Shown piece by piece: positions 9,001 to 16,512 of a stretch of 64,000 nucleotides of DNA. Every line of letters starts with the position of its first letter. Positions within the stretch are counted from its first letter, which is position 1. Source of the DNA: Dyadobacter fermentans (lineage in GTDB: Bacteria; Bacteroidota; Bacteroidia; Cytophagales; Spirosomataceae); contig NZ_JAHXBN010000018.1 of the NCBI RefSeq assembly GCF_019924045.1, forward strand, positions 62,001 through 126,000, in the 5' to 3' direction. Both the position numbers and the translations under genes were made by a program. The notes under the pieces were generated by a model, which made no database searches, was not told where the DNA came from, and saw only the letters and a list, made by a program, of their open reading frames with translations.

Positions 9001-10164
9001 CAGAATTTTAGCAGGGTTGGTATTCAACCCTGCGGCACTGCCCAGGTACAGGAATACGGCGCCTTCGTCGGTTTGTCCGCCATCATAATAAGGGGCGCCC
9101 ACCAGCACGTCGCTGTAACCATCGCCGTTTACATCCCCTGCGCTCGACACCGACGTACCCGCTTGCGCATTTACCTGGTTGCTTTGCAGCACCTTTGCCG
9201 CGAGGCTGATCCCCGCTGCCGTTCCCGGAAACACAAATGCAGCACCTTCGTCGGTCTGGCCATTGTCATACATCGGTGCACCCACGATCACATCGCTGTA
9301 TCCGTCTCCGTTCACATCGCCGGCACTAGAAACGGAATAGCCCATCCACGCGTAAAATTGGTGTATTTCAAGCATCTTATTCGCACCAACGGGCCCACTA
9401 TTGGTCAATGGGTCGATCGTTACGGGAAAGGTCGCGTTTGCTACCCCAACCTTAATTTCAATCTGATTGTTGGCGTAAGCGAGTGTTGCGTCGAGTATTT
9501 TACCATCGGCATCCCAGCACTTTAATCCGTTATACACAAGCTCACCTTCCTGGCCGGCTTCCCCGGTACCAGTTACAAAATGAAGCTCATTATGCCCCAA
9601 ATCACGCACAGTTGCGCCCGCAACCGCCAGTTTTACTTCCAGCGACTTTACGCCCTTGGGTGCCTGGTCAACAATGAAGTTCTGGCGAATACCCTCTTCG
9701 TTATTGATAAATTCTTCGGTGAAATGCCCGTGGTCGATCACAACCTTATTTTCCGAGTGCGTGACGTCACTTTCGGGCGCCACCGCATAGAGCAGTTTGT
9801 CGTCCGCGAATACCCCTTTATTCAGGAGTTTTACCGTAAATCCTGAATGGGTCGAATCAACGCGCTTCCGGATCGTCAGAGCACCGGGCTCGTAGGTAGC
9901 GCGCAGGTTTTGTCTGCGGTTGGGACTTTGGAAACTACGCGTCTGATCGTCGTAAGTAATGTGGTATTCCCTACTGGCAATTACATTTTTGATGTTCCGA
10001 ATGGCAGCACTATCCGGGACGAGGACATTCTTTTTTGCAGTTGTTGTTTGAGACGAAAGTTTGTTTGATGTTTTCCCGGGAGTAACAAAAATGTCATTTT
10101 TTTGAACTGCCCAAATGCAAAATGCGAAAAGAGGGAGAAAGAGATACTTGTAGATTTTTTTCAT
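6082..10164 (-). CDS. Large FG-GAP (integrin-alpha-like) repeat protein with T9SS type A sorting domain
   Basis: About 1360 residues from the ATG at 10164; an in-frame TTG two codons upstream is less likely. Signal peptide MKKIYKYLFLPLFAFCIW. Residues ~30-265 form a beta-rich N-terminal region without a recognised name. Residues ~278-1095 hold fourteen FG-GAP units spaced about 60-65 residues, each with the calcium-binding core A-G-D-[V/I/L]-N-G-D-G-[Y/F]-x-D-[V/I/L]-[I/L/M]-[V/I]-G, as in integrin alpha propellers. Two seven-bladed propellers would use exactly fourteen. After a linker with no obvious domain, the last ~75 residues (from SIYPNPASERLFI to the end) are a type A T9SS sorting signal. 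It is probably a cell-surface adhesin or secreted binding protein. It is convergent with the hydrolase at 5177-6016 across a shared terminator. Confidence 0.93.
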   Translation of the reverse strand: MKKIYKYLFLPLFAFCIWAVQKNDIFVTPGKTSNKLSSQTTTAKKNVLVPDSAAIRNIKNVIASREYHITYDDQTRSFQSPNRRQNLRATYEPGALTIRKRVDSTHSGFTVKLLNKGVFADDKLLYAVAPESDVTHSENKVVIDHGHFTEEFINNEEGIRQNFIVDQAPKGVKSLEVKLAVAGATVRDLGHNELHFVTGTGEAGQEGELVYNGLKCWDADGKILDATLAYANNQIEIKVGVANATFPVTIDPLTNSGPVGANKMLEIHQFYAWMGYSVSSAGDVNGDGYSDVIVGAPMYDNGQTDEGAAFVFPGTAAGISLAAKVLQSNQVNAQAGTSVSSAGDVNGDGYSDVLVGAPYYDGGQTDEGAVFLYLGSAAGLNTNPAKILEINQIEANFGISVAMAGDVNGDGRSDILVGAHRYDNGQLNEGAAFLYYGNAASVGAGAVTLEANQAGAMMGYSVASAGDLTGDGYSDVMVGARLYSNGQAYEGAVFIYKGSASGLIKDNPLRLESNQVDARFGHSLAAAGDVNGDQVADIIVGAYLYDSTQVNQGAAFLYFGTASSQMPVSGRTMITLPQREAQFGWAVAGAGDVNGDGFSDFMVGARYYDNEKANEGGAFIYYGGISENFNWSDVMITGQQQDAWLGSALAPAGDVNGDGYSDLIIGSYTYDNGQTDEGVALIYHGGGLPGNETAGNWLADSAASRRFGSVVADAGDINGDGFDDVLISAPGTDPAAPGRTWIVYGSTYGIHEAWFSEKTIIAFGRTVAGAGDINGDGYADIMIGNPNYTNTGNGGEVRIYYGTPAGLNTINYVTLTEPSNGSLFGAAVSSATDLNGDHYADIVIGAPKYKVDNEVRGAAFVYYGAPTGLITTPKILPGKSNNASMGAAVAGLGDTNGDGFDDLIVGAPTTNTPAVEAGAAWVYYGSASGVDNSTTFLKSEYSNTRFGTSVAAAGDVNGDGFFDAVVGIPGWEISKSGAIAVYLGQPAGLQETYKQFHYGSLSDTGFGTSVSGAGDLNGDGYSDLIVGSPDYSYMQLKIGRFTVIPGNYPGANGPGTVTGWVAAGAVVMDQMGTSVSGAGDVNGDGFSDIIVGIPGYDAPTAQDAGRVRTYFGGGEFTAQNESLLARRANLTLYNAGTLTPYAPAHPGQDAETTFDLNLIFHSFLGRNKGKVVWETKMPAQPFSKVGNTSIANSVQYTGSMPAYEDFGPEGMSEKKFNASVTKLSAGTKVRARVKFDPVLAITGQMYGPWRYPSTLVSGKSVSPAPQEMASSLRMAAEMAENVEECVSIYPNPASERLFIRSNSQNAITGIRLVTASGTAIYSAGKAQTEIDLRNIAPGMYVLVTKHADGSELSHKVAVRK
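6875..9330 (-). repeat. Array of fourteen FG-GAP coding repeats (~190 bp period)
   Basis: Fourteen degenerate DNA units of roughly 180-195 bp. The most conserved part encodes GDVNGDGYSD and reads on the plus strand as variants of CCGTCGCCGTTCACATC. Units near the N-terminus (right-hand end) are the most alike, including the linker YDNGQTDEG; those towards the left have diverged more, which suggests recent expansion at the 5' side of the gene. Confidence 0.9.
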
Positions 10165-10295
10165 TGGCAATTTTTAATGTACAATAGAGAAATGGCAATC
10201 ATTAATGGGTAGTAAGTCATTGATGCAGCGAATATAATTATTGTAACTAGTTATTGACCTATTGTATAATTAATAAGAATATAAAAATAAATACA

Positions 10296-11018
10296 TCAGT
10301 AACACTGTGCCCCTGCCTCGCAATCCAATTGGGGCTTAAACCTGATCTTTGCCTCGTGTATATCCCTTAGTCTGTGGTAATTGTATGGAGCGCCGAGTAA
10401 AGTCAGGGCTGTGGTGTTATTGGTAACGCCAATGAGATGGTCCCCAAAATACTGACCGCCCTGAGACTCGGTATCGAACATCAACTCGAGCGTCGCCACA
10501 TAGCTGCGCGTTTCTCCAATGGGCATACTCATATCGAGCGGATTGGCTGCCGTGGCGGAAGGAGGGTTTAAACCATAAGGTCCTCCTATGTAATCGTCCC
10601 AGAGTGGCGGAAAAGGAAATCCCGGAGGGCCCTCCGGCGACAACCGGTAAGGTATCAGTTCATATCCGCCCTGGGGTTGAATAGAGGCCGCGGCGATCCG
10701 CTTTACATGCACACGCACCCGGTAAATCATTTGAATATATGCGTGCATCGAGCCCCACACGTAGCGCTCGGAAGCATTGATCGGCAAGGCGATTGTACTA
10801 TCGCCCGGCATAAACGTTCTGACGACCTTGTCGGTCTTGTTTCTCAGGAATTCGAGTTTGGTAATCTGGAATTCGCAGGGAAATGCCCGGGAACTGCCAT
10901 CAACCAGCTCACAATTAGCAACAGGATCCGGATCCGGAATGTGGTGGTCCTGACATGAAAATGCCATTGCCGTCAAAACCACGGAAGACAATGACATTAC
11001 TTTAAGTAAAGTTCTCAT
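10296..11018 (-). CDS. Uncharacterised lipoprotein, paralogue of the protein at 52144-52794
   Basis: A 240-residue protein with a lipoprotein signal (MRTLLKVMSLSSVVLTAMAF, lipid cysteine C22 in MAFSC). I recognise no named domain. It shares with the 52144-52794 protein a Cys-x11-Cys element (C36-C48, NCELVDGSSRAFPCEF), a predicted beta region, YRVRVHVKRIA, and IGET(R/S) near the middle of the C-terminal half. The final residues carry two further cysteines (CEAGAQC). The gene is isolated: 131 bp upstream of the FG-GAP gene on the same strand and divergent from the lipid operon at 11166. A substrate-binding or surface role on the outer membrane is inferred from the lipoprotein signal only. Confidence 0.75.
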   Translation of the reverse strand: MRTLLKVMSLSSVVLTAMAFSCQDHHIPDPDPVANCELVDGSSRAFPCEFQITKLEFLRNKTDKVVRTFMPGDSTIALPINASERYVWGSMHAYIQMIYRVRVHVKRIAAASIQPQGGYELIPYRLSPEGPPGFPFPPLWDDYIGGPYGLNPPSATAANPLDMSMPIGETRSYVATLELMFDTESQGGQYFGDHLIGVTNNTTALTLLGAPYNYHRLRDIHEAKIRFKPQLDCEAGAQCY

Positions 11019-11165
11019 AATGTTAGCGATATACCCTGTTCGTTAAATACAAAAAAGTATATGTACCCGGAAAGATACCTGCCATTTAGCGCTATTTTAT
11101 AAAAAATGGTTACAAAGCCCATTTAACGACAAAATCGCTATTTTACGACGACATTCGGCGAAGAG

Positions 11166-12230
11166 ATGACGATAAGCGGAAATAGAAAGCAAAACATGAC
11201 CTTAAACAATAACAAGGAAACCGATATTATTCGTAAGGTGGCCGGAAATTTTGCCAGGCATCCCTCCCAAGTGAATCAATTGATGGAAGCCGATGCGGAA
11301 ATTATTCGGCGCAATGGCGAATACCTTGTACTTAAAACCGATGGGATCCATGAAGAAATAAAAACCAAGCTCTATGAAGATCCCTACCTGATCGGCTGGA
11401 TGGCGGTAACAGCGCCAATCAGTGATATCGCGGCAGTCGGAGCGGTTCCGGAGGGCATTTTACTTTCACTTCAAATGTCCCTGCATGCGGACGAGGATTG
11501 GTTGAAGCAAATTCAGGCAGGCATTAACGACGCTTGTCTCCATTACCATAGTTATGTGCTCGGCGGTGATACCAATTTCTCCGATTCAGTTTCCATCAGC
11601 ACAACGGCAGTTGCGCACATCAAAGCCGGTAGGCCTCTCCTGCGCACGGGCATGAAGCCTGGTGAATGGTTATATGCTACATCGTTTTTGGGCACCGGCA
11701 ATGCGTTTGCCTATTCCCGTTTTTTCAATCAGGCACTTGATGTCAAATTTCGCCCGGTGGCACGATTAGTTGAAAGCAGGGTCATACGCACGTACGCCAC
11801 CTCGTGCATAGACACGAGCGATGGCCTGTTTCCCGCACTTGCTGTTTTGTCGGAGCTGAATAACGTGGGTTTCGATCTGGAAACACCTTTACTGAAATTA
11901 TTGTCGGAAGATGCCGGATCCGTGCATCGCTACGAAGGCCTCCCCGAATGGATGCTGCTCGCCGGCCCGCATGGTGAATACGAATTACTCTTTACGGTTG
12001 CCAGTGAAAAGCAACATGAATTCGAAAAGGAATGTGAATCCGAAGGATGGAACCCGGTTTATCTGGGAAAGGTTACCGCCGTCCCCCAACTCGATTTCGT
12101 TACCGGCCCTTTGAAAATACGGTGTCATCCGCATGCCATTGCCAATTTGTTTTATGAATCAAACGGAGATATTTTAGCTTACTTGCAGTTGCTGAAACAA
12201 CAGCACGAAAAGTGGGTTGTAAACGATTAA
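11166..12230 (+). CDS. PurM/ThiL-superfamily ATP-dependent kinase (AIR-synthase related)
   Basis: A 354-residue protein of the AIR synthase/ThiL/SelD/HypE superfamily. Visible family signatures: the metal/ATP-binding KTDG at 57-60, ISDIAAVGAVPEG at 85-97, GGDTN at 133-137 and the C-terminal-domain motif IDTSDGL at 215-221. These match thiamine-monophosphate kinase most closely in layout, but no thiamine genes are nearby and it is the first gene of a lipid-type operon, so it may phosphorylate a different small molecule or activate an amide or carboxylate as other PurM-fold enzymes do. ATGs at 11166 and 11196 are both possible; the first is preceded by GAAGAG. The next gene starts 91 bp downstream. 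I would not name it thiL. Confidence 0.8.
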   Translation: MTISGNRKQNMTLNNNKETDIIRKVAGNFARHPSQVNQLMEADAEIIRRNGEYLVLKTDGIHEEIKTKLYEDPYLIGWMAVTAPISDIAAVGAVPEGILLSLQMSLHADEDWLKQIQAGINDACLHYHSYVLGGDTNFSDSVSISTTAVAHIKAGRPLLRTGMKPGEWLYATSFLGTGNAFAYSRFFNQALDVKFRPVARLVESRVIRTYATSCIDTSDGLFPALAVLSELNNVGFDLETPLLKLLSEDAGSVHRYEGLPEWMLLAGPHGEYELLFTVASEKQHEFEKECESEGWNPVYLGKVTAVPQLDFVTGPLKIRCHPHAIANLFYESNGDILAYLQLLKQQHEKWVVND

Positions 12231-12321
12231 CACACGCAAACCATGCACCCCGGACCGGGCAATCTGCGTACAATACACCTGCCGATGAGCGGGAAGAAAC
12301 GATCAGAACGGACATCCTGAC

Positions 12322-13377
12322 ATGCTATACTATTCTCACGTGAACGAAGACAGTCGGGTAGAAAGAATGCTGTTACGGGCAACGGATAGCAATACCATTG
12401 TCGTCGTCGCAGGCAGTGGAGAGCGGGTACTTGCATTATTGGACGACGAAGCTGTCAGGCAAGTGCATGTGGTAGACGTGAATGAAGAAGCGTTGTTCCT
12501 ATTGCAGTTAAAATTGAATGCATTGACACTGCTGAGTACAGAAAACTACCTCGGTTTTTGTGGGCACCTTCCGGCAAAAGTCGGTCAGCGAAAGGCCTGG
12601 TTTGATCAATTCAAAAATAAACTGGCTCCCGCCGCTGAAAACTATTGGCAAAACAACCTGGCATCCATTAAAAAAGGAATTGCCAACACAGGCCATTTCG
12701 AGAAGTTTCTCGGCCGGGTAAGACCTTCCATAAACCTCTTTCTTGGCAAAAACTTCAGAAATGGTTTTCGCGGCAGCGGCACATCGACAGCTTTCCCGAG
12801 AAAAAGATGGAAATTACTGCTCCGCATTTTCTCATTCCGCTTTATATACCAATTGTGGGGAAACAAGGACGTCGCTTTTGTTAGTCCCGACGCCATAGTC
12901 AAACAAATTCCCCTGGCGCTGAATCAATTGGTGGAGGGCGGAACTTTACAGTCCTGCTTTATGGCTCATTTGATTTTCAAGGGCCATATGCGGGAAATGG
13001 CCCAGCCGGACATTCCACCATCACTCCAAAGGGACATTCTGGAAAAAATAAAATCACGGATAGCATCCGCTTCCCTGACCATTCATTACCACCATGCGGA
13101 TGTGCTGAGTTTCGTCCAGTCCAATAAAGGCACATTGCAGGAACCTGTCTTCTATTCCCTGTCGGATATACTGAGCTTTGAAAATGCCGATTATTTGAAA
13201 CAGGTATCCGAGCAAATTAATACGCAGGGACACACGCTGGTTTGGCGCACCTTTCTGCGCAATAGGATTGAGAAGGATCGCATTCGCAATTTCCTGGATC
13301 ACAGCCATATCGAAGATCATTCCATGGACGAATGCACGAAAATGTATCAGGTGTTTTCTTCAAAATATAAGGTATGA
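12322..13377 (+). CDS. BtaA-like DUF3419 S-adenosylmethionine-dependent 3-amino-3-carboxypropyl transferase
   Basis: A 351-residue DUF3419 protein. The N-terminus carries YYSHVNEDSRVERMLL, a Rossmann-type SAM-binding loop VVVAGSGERVLALL (27-40) and VVDVNEEALFLLQLKLNAL (50-68), which matches the D-x-N-x-x-x-x-x-L-x-x-L-K-L element of BtaA. BtaA transfers the aminocarboxypropyl group of SAM to diacylglycerol in betaine-lipid synthesis. No BtaB-like N-methyltransferase is present in the operon, so the product is unlikely to be the standard DGTS. The acceptor could be a diacylglycerol or another hydroxyl lipid. It overlaps the next gene by ATGA at 13374-13377, indicating translational coupling. 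Confidence 0.82.
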   Translation: MLYYSHVNEDSRVERMLLRATDSNTIVVVAGSGERVLALLDDEAVRQVHVVDVNEEALFLLQLKLNALTLLSTENYLGFCGHLPAKVGQRKAWFDQFKNKLAPAAENYWQNNLASIKKGIANTGHFEKFLGRVRPSINLFLGKNFRNGFRGSGTSTAFPRKRWKLLLRIFSFRFIYQLWGNKDVAFVSPDAIVKQIPLALNQLVEGGTLQSCFMAHLIFKGHMREMAQPDIPPSLQRDILEKIKSRIASASLTIHYHHADVLSFVQSNKGTLQEPVFYSLSDILSFENADYLKQVSEQINTQGHTLVWRTFLRNRIEKDRIRNFLDHSHIEDHSMDECTKMYQVFSSKYKV

Positions 13378-14321
13378 ACGATCCCGCATGCGAGGTTATA
13401 TCCTATTCGGAAGCGCAAAACCACGCTCTTTTACAATTCGAGAAAGACATTGTACAGGGTGGGCAAATACAGTTGGAGATCGTAAAAGAACATTTTTTAA
13501 GTCGCGCCGCTGTTTTTAGAAATTTCCGGGTATTCATCGCCACTAATGCGCAGAACAATATCATGGGCACCGCTATTGGTGCAGAAACGACAATCGAAAT
13601 TAACGGGGAAAAGATACAGGCGGGCTTTGGTTTTGATGCCAAGGTATCTCCGGATCAGAGACGTAGAGGCTTGGGCAGAAAACTTGCCAAAGAAATGTAC
13701 AGGCAATTCTTCAAGCCCAATGGCCTGTCCAGAAACTACATGACAGCCAAATTAAGTAATGCGGCCGTGTTAAAAATGATTTCAGGCATGCTTTCCAATG
13801 TGTGGGTCTATAACTTCACTTATCTCACCATTCCGACCTCCGCGAGAATGAAACCCTCAGACCTTTCCGAACCATCGCCGGATAATTTCGGTGTTCGGCT
13901 ATTTGATCCGCAAAGCGTAGGTCACGACTACTATACACTTTTCGAAAACGGACTTGGATGCTTTCACTCCCACAAAATGTATCAGCTGAAAATTAAAAAA
14001 GTGAAATTCATTTATCGAACTGCTCTTAGTCTTTTGAGAAAATACTACCCATCCAAATACCAAAATACTCCGAAAGAAGGAGAAACCATGTCGTTCTCGG
14101 TACTTTATAACCATAGTATCGATAATCTGCCGGGCATTAATCTGGTTTTGCAAGACCTGGAAAGGAAAGGGATCGGCTATTTGCTGGTTTGTTGTAAAAA
14201 GCGAGGGGCAATTTACCGGTCTTTGAACGGCATTTCCATCAATAGTTATGACTACAATATTGTTACGGATTTCCATTTGAACGAAAGCGACGCTGTAAAT
14301 TTAGATGTAAGGTGTTTGTAA
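13374..14321 (+). CDS. GNAT-family N-acyltransferase
   Basis: A 315-residue protein with an N-terminal GNAT fold. Motif A is clear: VSPDQRRRGLGRKLAKEMY (91-109), with the acetyl-CoA pyrophosphate loop Q95-G101. The ~150-residue C-terminal half, which contains a basic stretch (LKIKKVKF), has no family I recognise. It could be a second, degenerate GNAT domain or a lipid-binding extension. Its start overlaps the BtaA-like gene by 4 bp and the lipid kinase begins 11 bp after its stop. In this context it may acylate the amino group introduced by the DUF3419 enzyme; that is inference. Confidence 0.8.
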   Translation: MNDPACEVISYSEAQNHALLQFEKDIVQGGQIQLEIVKEHFLSRAAVFRNFRVFIATNAQNNIMGTAIGAETTIEINGEKIQAGFGFDAKVSPDQRRRGLGRKLAKEMYRQFFKPNGLSRNYMTAKLSNAAVLKMISGMLSNVWVYNFTYLTIPTSARMKPSDLSEPSPDNFGVRLFDPQSVGHDYYTLFENGLGCFHSHKMYQLKIKKVKFIYRTALSLLRKYYPSKYQNTPKEGETMSFSVLYNHSIDNLPGINLVLQDLERKGIGYLLVCCKKRGAIYRSLNGISINSYDYNIVTDFHLNESDAVNLDVRCL

Positions 14322-14332
14322 ATCCCCCATCC

Positions 14333-15265
14333 ATGAAAGCACCGGTATTCATTATCATCAATCCATACTGCCATCAGGGAGAAGGATGGAAGCGATGGAA
14401 ACACATCCGCAGCCAGGTATTAGACCGGCTGCCATCTGCAAAGGAAGTTATTACCGAAAGCACAGAAGACCTGAGCCTGCAACTAGCCGGTATTTTTGAC
14501 GAAAATGAAGCTGCCTGCATTGTATCCGCAGGTGGCGATGGCAGCGTTCATCTGATCGCCAACGCGATTTTACAGCTCGAACACCCCTCAAAACATATGC
14601 TCGGGGCTATCGGGCTCGGATCGAGCAACGATTTCTTAAAACCGTTCCAGTCCTTTATCCAAAAGGTTCCGGTCCGGATCAATACAAATTCTCACATCCT
14701 GCATGACGTCGGAGAAGTGAACTACGTCGACAAAAATGATGTGAGACAAAAAAAATACTTCATCATCAACGCCAGCATTGGTGTAACCGCCGAAGGCAAC
14801 TGGAATTTCAACAACCCGGGAAGAATACTGAAATGGCTAAAAAAAATGAACACCGGCGCTGCCATTACCTATACCGCCCTTTCAACTATATTCACGTATC
14901 AGAACAAACCGGTTACACTTCGATTTAACAACGAAGAAGCCACCATGAATATCTCCAATATCAATATTCTGAAAATCCCATTTGTTTCCGGCAGTCTGCA
15001 TTACCGGCAAAATATCCTACCCGACGATGGGCAGTTCGGCCTCAACATTTGCAGGGATATGAAAAGAATGGAGCTCATTCAGACATTAATGCAGCTGGAA
15101 AAGGGAGAATTTGTAATTGGTAAAAAAAAGATAGCTGCAGTTACCCAAAACATCCGGATAATGTCTCCCGTTCCTATCGTTTTCGAATGCGATGGAGAGA
15201 CAACCGAATCAACTCATATAGAAGTCAGAGTCCGGCAACAGGCCATCAATGTGCTTAATGCTTAA
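14333..15265 (+). CDS. Diacylglycerol/sphingoid-base kinase-family lipid kinase
   Basis: A 310-residue protein of the DAGK catalytic family from the ATG at 14333; a GTG at 14312 would overlap the previous gene. The nucleotide loop is SAGGDGSVHLIANAIL (65-80) with GGDGS replacing the usual GGDGT, preceded by IIINPYCHQGEGW as the first strand-loop (compare INP.SG.G). Downstream conserved features are LGLGSSNDFLK (residues ~90-100; usual G-T-x-N-D-F) and the C-terminal ECDGE. These enzymes phosphorylate diacylglycerol, ceramide-type bases or polyprenols with ATP at the inner membrane face. It is the fourth gene of the 11166-16246 operon and ends 9 bp before the UbiA gene. Confidence 0.85.
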   Translation: MKAPVFIIINPYCHQGEGWKRWKHIRSQVLDRLPSAKEVITESTEDLSLQLAGIFDENEAACIVSAGGDGSVHLIANAILQLEHPSKHMLGAIGLGSSNDFLKPFQSFIQKVPVRINTNSHILHDVGEVNYVDKNDVRQKKYFIINASIGVTAEGNWNFNNPGRILKWLKKMNTGAAITYTALSTIFTYQNKPVTLRFNNEEATMNISNINILKIPFVSGSLHYRQNILPDDGQFGLNICRDMKRMELIQTLMQLEKGEFVIGKKKIAAVTQNIRIMSPVPIVFECDGETTESTHIEVRVRQQAINVLNA

Positions 15266-15274
15266 ACGGCTACA

Positions 15275-16246
15275 ATGGAAAATCAATCTAAAAATTTCTA
15301 TCCCCTATTTTCAAGAGCATTTTGCAGGGCCTATTCTATTCAAATGCGCCCTTATTTGCTGTTTATTTCCGGAGCAGCGGGTGCGATGGGAATTGCAATG
15401 GGTAAAACAACGGGCACACCAGAATGGAAATGCTGGCTTGCTTTTATTCCTTTCTTCCTGGGATATGGTTTCGGCCAGGCCCTGACAGACTGTTTTCAAA
15501 CCGATACCGATAAGCTCTCAGCGCCTTACCGCCCTTTGTCCCAGGATGTAATTTCTATCAAATCCGTATTAATCGTGAGTATTTCCGGCCTGCTGGCCTC
15601 GGGCCTTGTCCTGCTGTGGCTACGCCCACTGAGTTTTGCACTCAGTCTTGCAGCGGTATTCGGGTTAGCCACCTACTCATTTGTAAAAAAGCACTTTTGG
15701 ATCGCCGGCCCATTTTACAATGCCTGGATCGTAGCGCTCTTGCCTGTAATGGGTTATTTCATCACCCAACAAAAAAATGAATGGCAATTTCCGGCTGATA
15801 ATTACGGTTATATTCTTCTTACCTTTTTCAGCTACGCCAACTTCGTATTGATTGGTTATTTGAAAGACATAGAAGCAGACAGGGCAACAAACTATCGGAC
15901 CTTCCCTGTTGTCCTGGGCTGGAACAAAACGATACTGGCGGGAGACATTTTTGCACTTATCACACTCCTTTTATTCTGGCAACAATTAGAAGTAAACGCA
16001 TGGTCGTTAGCCTTTGGCCTTGCCGGAAGTATCGTTATCATCACAGGGCAAATTGCGGGCCACCTTACCAAAGAAAAAAACGAACGCGGAGCATTAATAC
16101 CTATCGCGGCAACGGTAAGGGGCTTCATTTTACTGCATACGGCTGTGATACTCAGCTTCCAGCCGAACTGGTATCTGCTTGCATTGGTCAACTACGCATT
16201 ATTCGAATGGGCGCTTTGGAAACGGCCTTCGAAATACCAGATTTAG
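15275..16246 (+). CDS. UbiA-family membrane prenyltransferase
   Basis: A 323-residue polytopic protein with about eight or nine hydrophobic helices. Both aspartate-rich UbiA motifs are present: TDCFQTDTDKLSAPYRPL (71-88; D72, D77, D79) in the first cytoplasmic loop and YLKDIEADRATNYRT (195-209; D198, D202) in the second, the sites that bind Mg2+ and the prenyl diphosphate. The motif with NKxxxPYRPL-like follow-up resembles chlorophyll-synthase, MenA-like and DGGGP-synthase members rather than UbiA proper. No ubiquinone, menaquinone or heme genes are nearby, so the acceptor is probably made by the same operon. It is the last gene; no clear hairpin follows within the 266-bp gap. Confidence 0.87.
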   Translation: MENQSKNFYPLFSRAFCRAYSIQMRPYLLFISGAAGAMGIAMGKTTGTPEWKCWLAFIPFFLGYGFGQALTDCFQTDTDKLSAPYRPLSQDVISIKSVLIVSISGLLASGLVLLWLRPLSFALSLAAVFGLATYSFVKKHFWIAGPFYNAWIVALLPVMGYFITQQKNEWQFPADNYGYILLTFFSYANFVLIGYLKDIEADRATNYRTFPVVLGWNKTILAGDIFALITLLLFWQQLEVNAWSLAFGLAGSIVIITGQIAGHLTKEKNERGALIPIAATVRGFILLHTAVILSFQPNWYLLALVNYALFEWALWKRPSKYQI

Positions 16247-16512
16247 TGCGCTCGTGCGCAGCGAGTCATAACAAAACAATGCTTGATTTCCACCCTGCAC
16301 GAGCAGCGCCGCTGAAAATCACGTTTAAGGTGATCGAGCCTTTCAAATTGATAGGGTGGTTTATCATTTTGATAAATCCCAAGATATAGTCCCCCTTCTA
16401 TCAACCTTAAAAATACTGTAAATCAATCATTTATACATAACAAGAAAAATGGCACGGATTTGGATCGTATAGACTGGTACGTTTTTAAAACAACTAGTTA
16501 AACCATCCGATT

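Noticed and set aside
11089..11145. CGCTATTTTA occurring twice 46 bp apart upstream of the 11166 operon
   Set aside because: Short and A/T-rich, with no regulator next to it; may be a direct-repeat operator, but support is too weak.
11166..12230. Naming this gene thiL
   Set aside because: Superfamily motifs alone do not separate ThiL from other PurM-fold kinases, and the operon is lipid-like with no thiamine genes.
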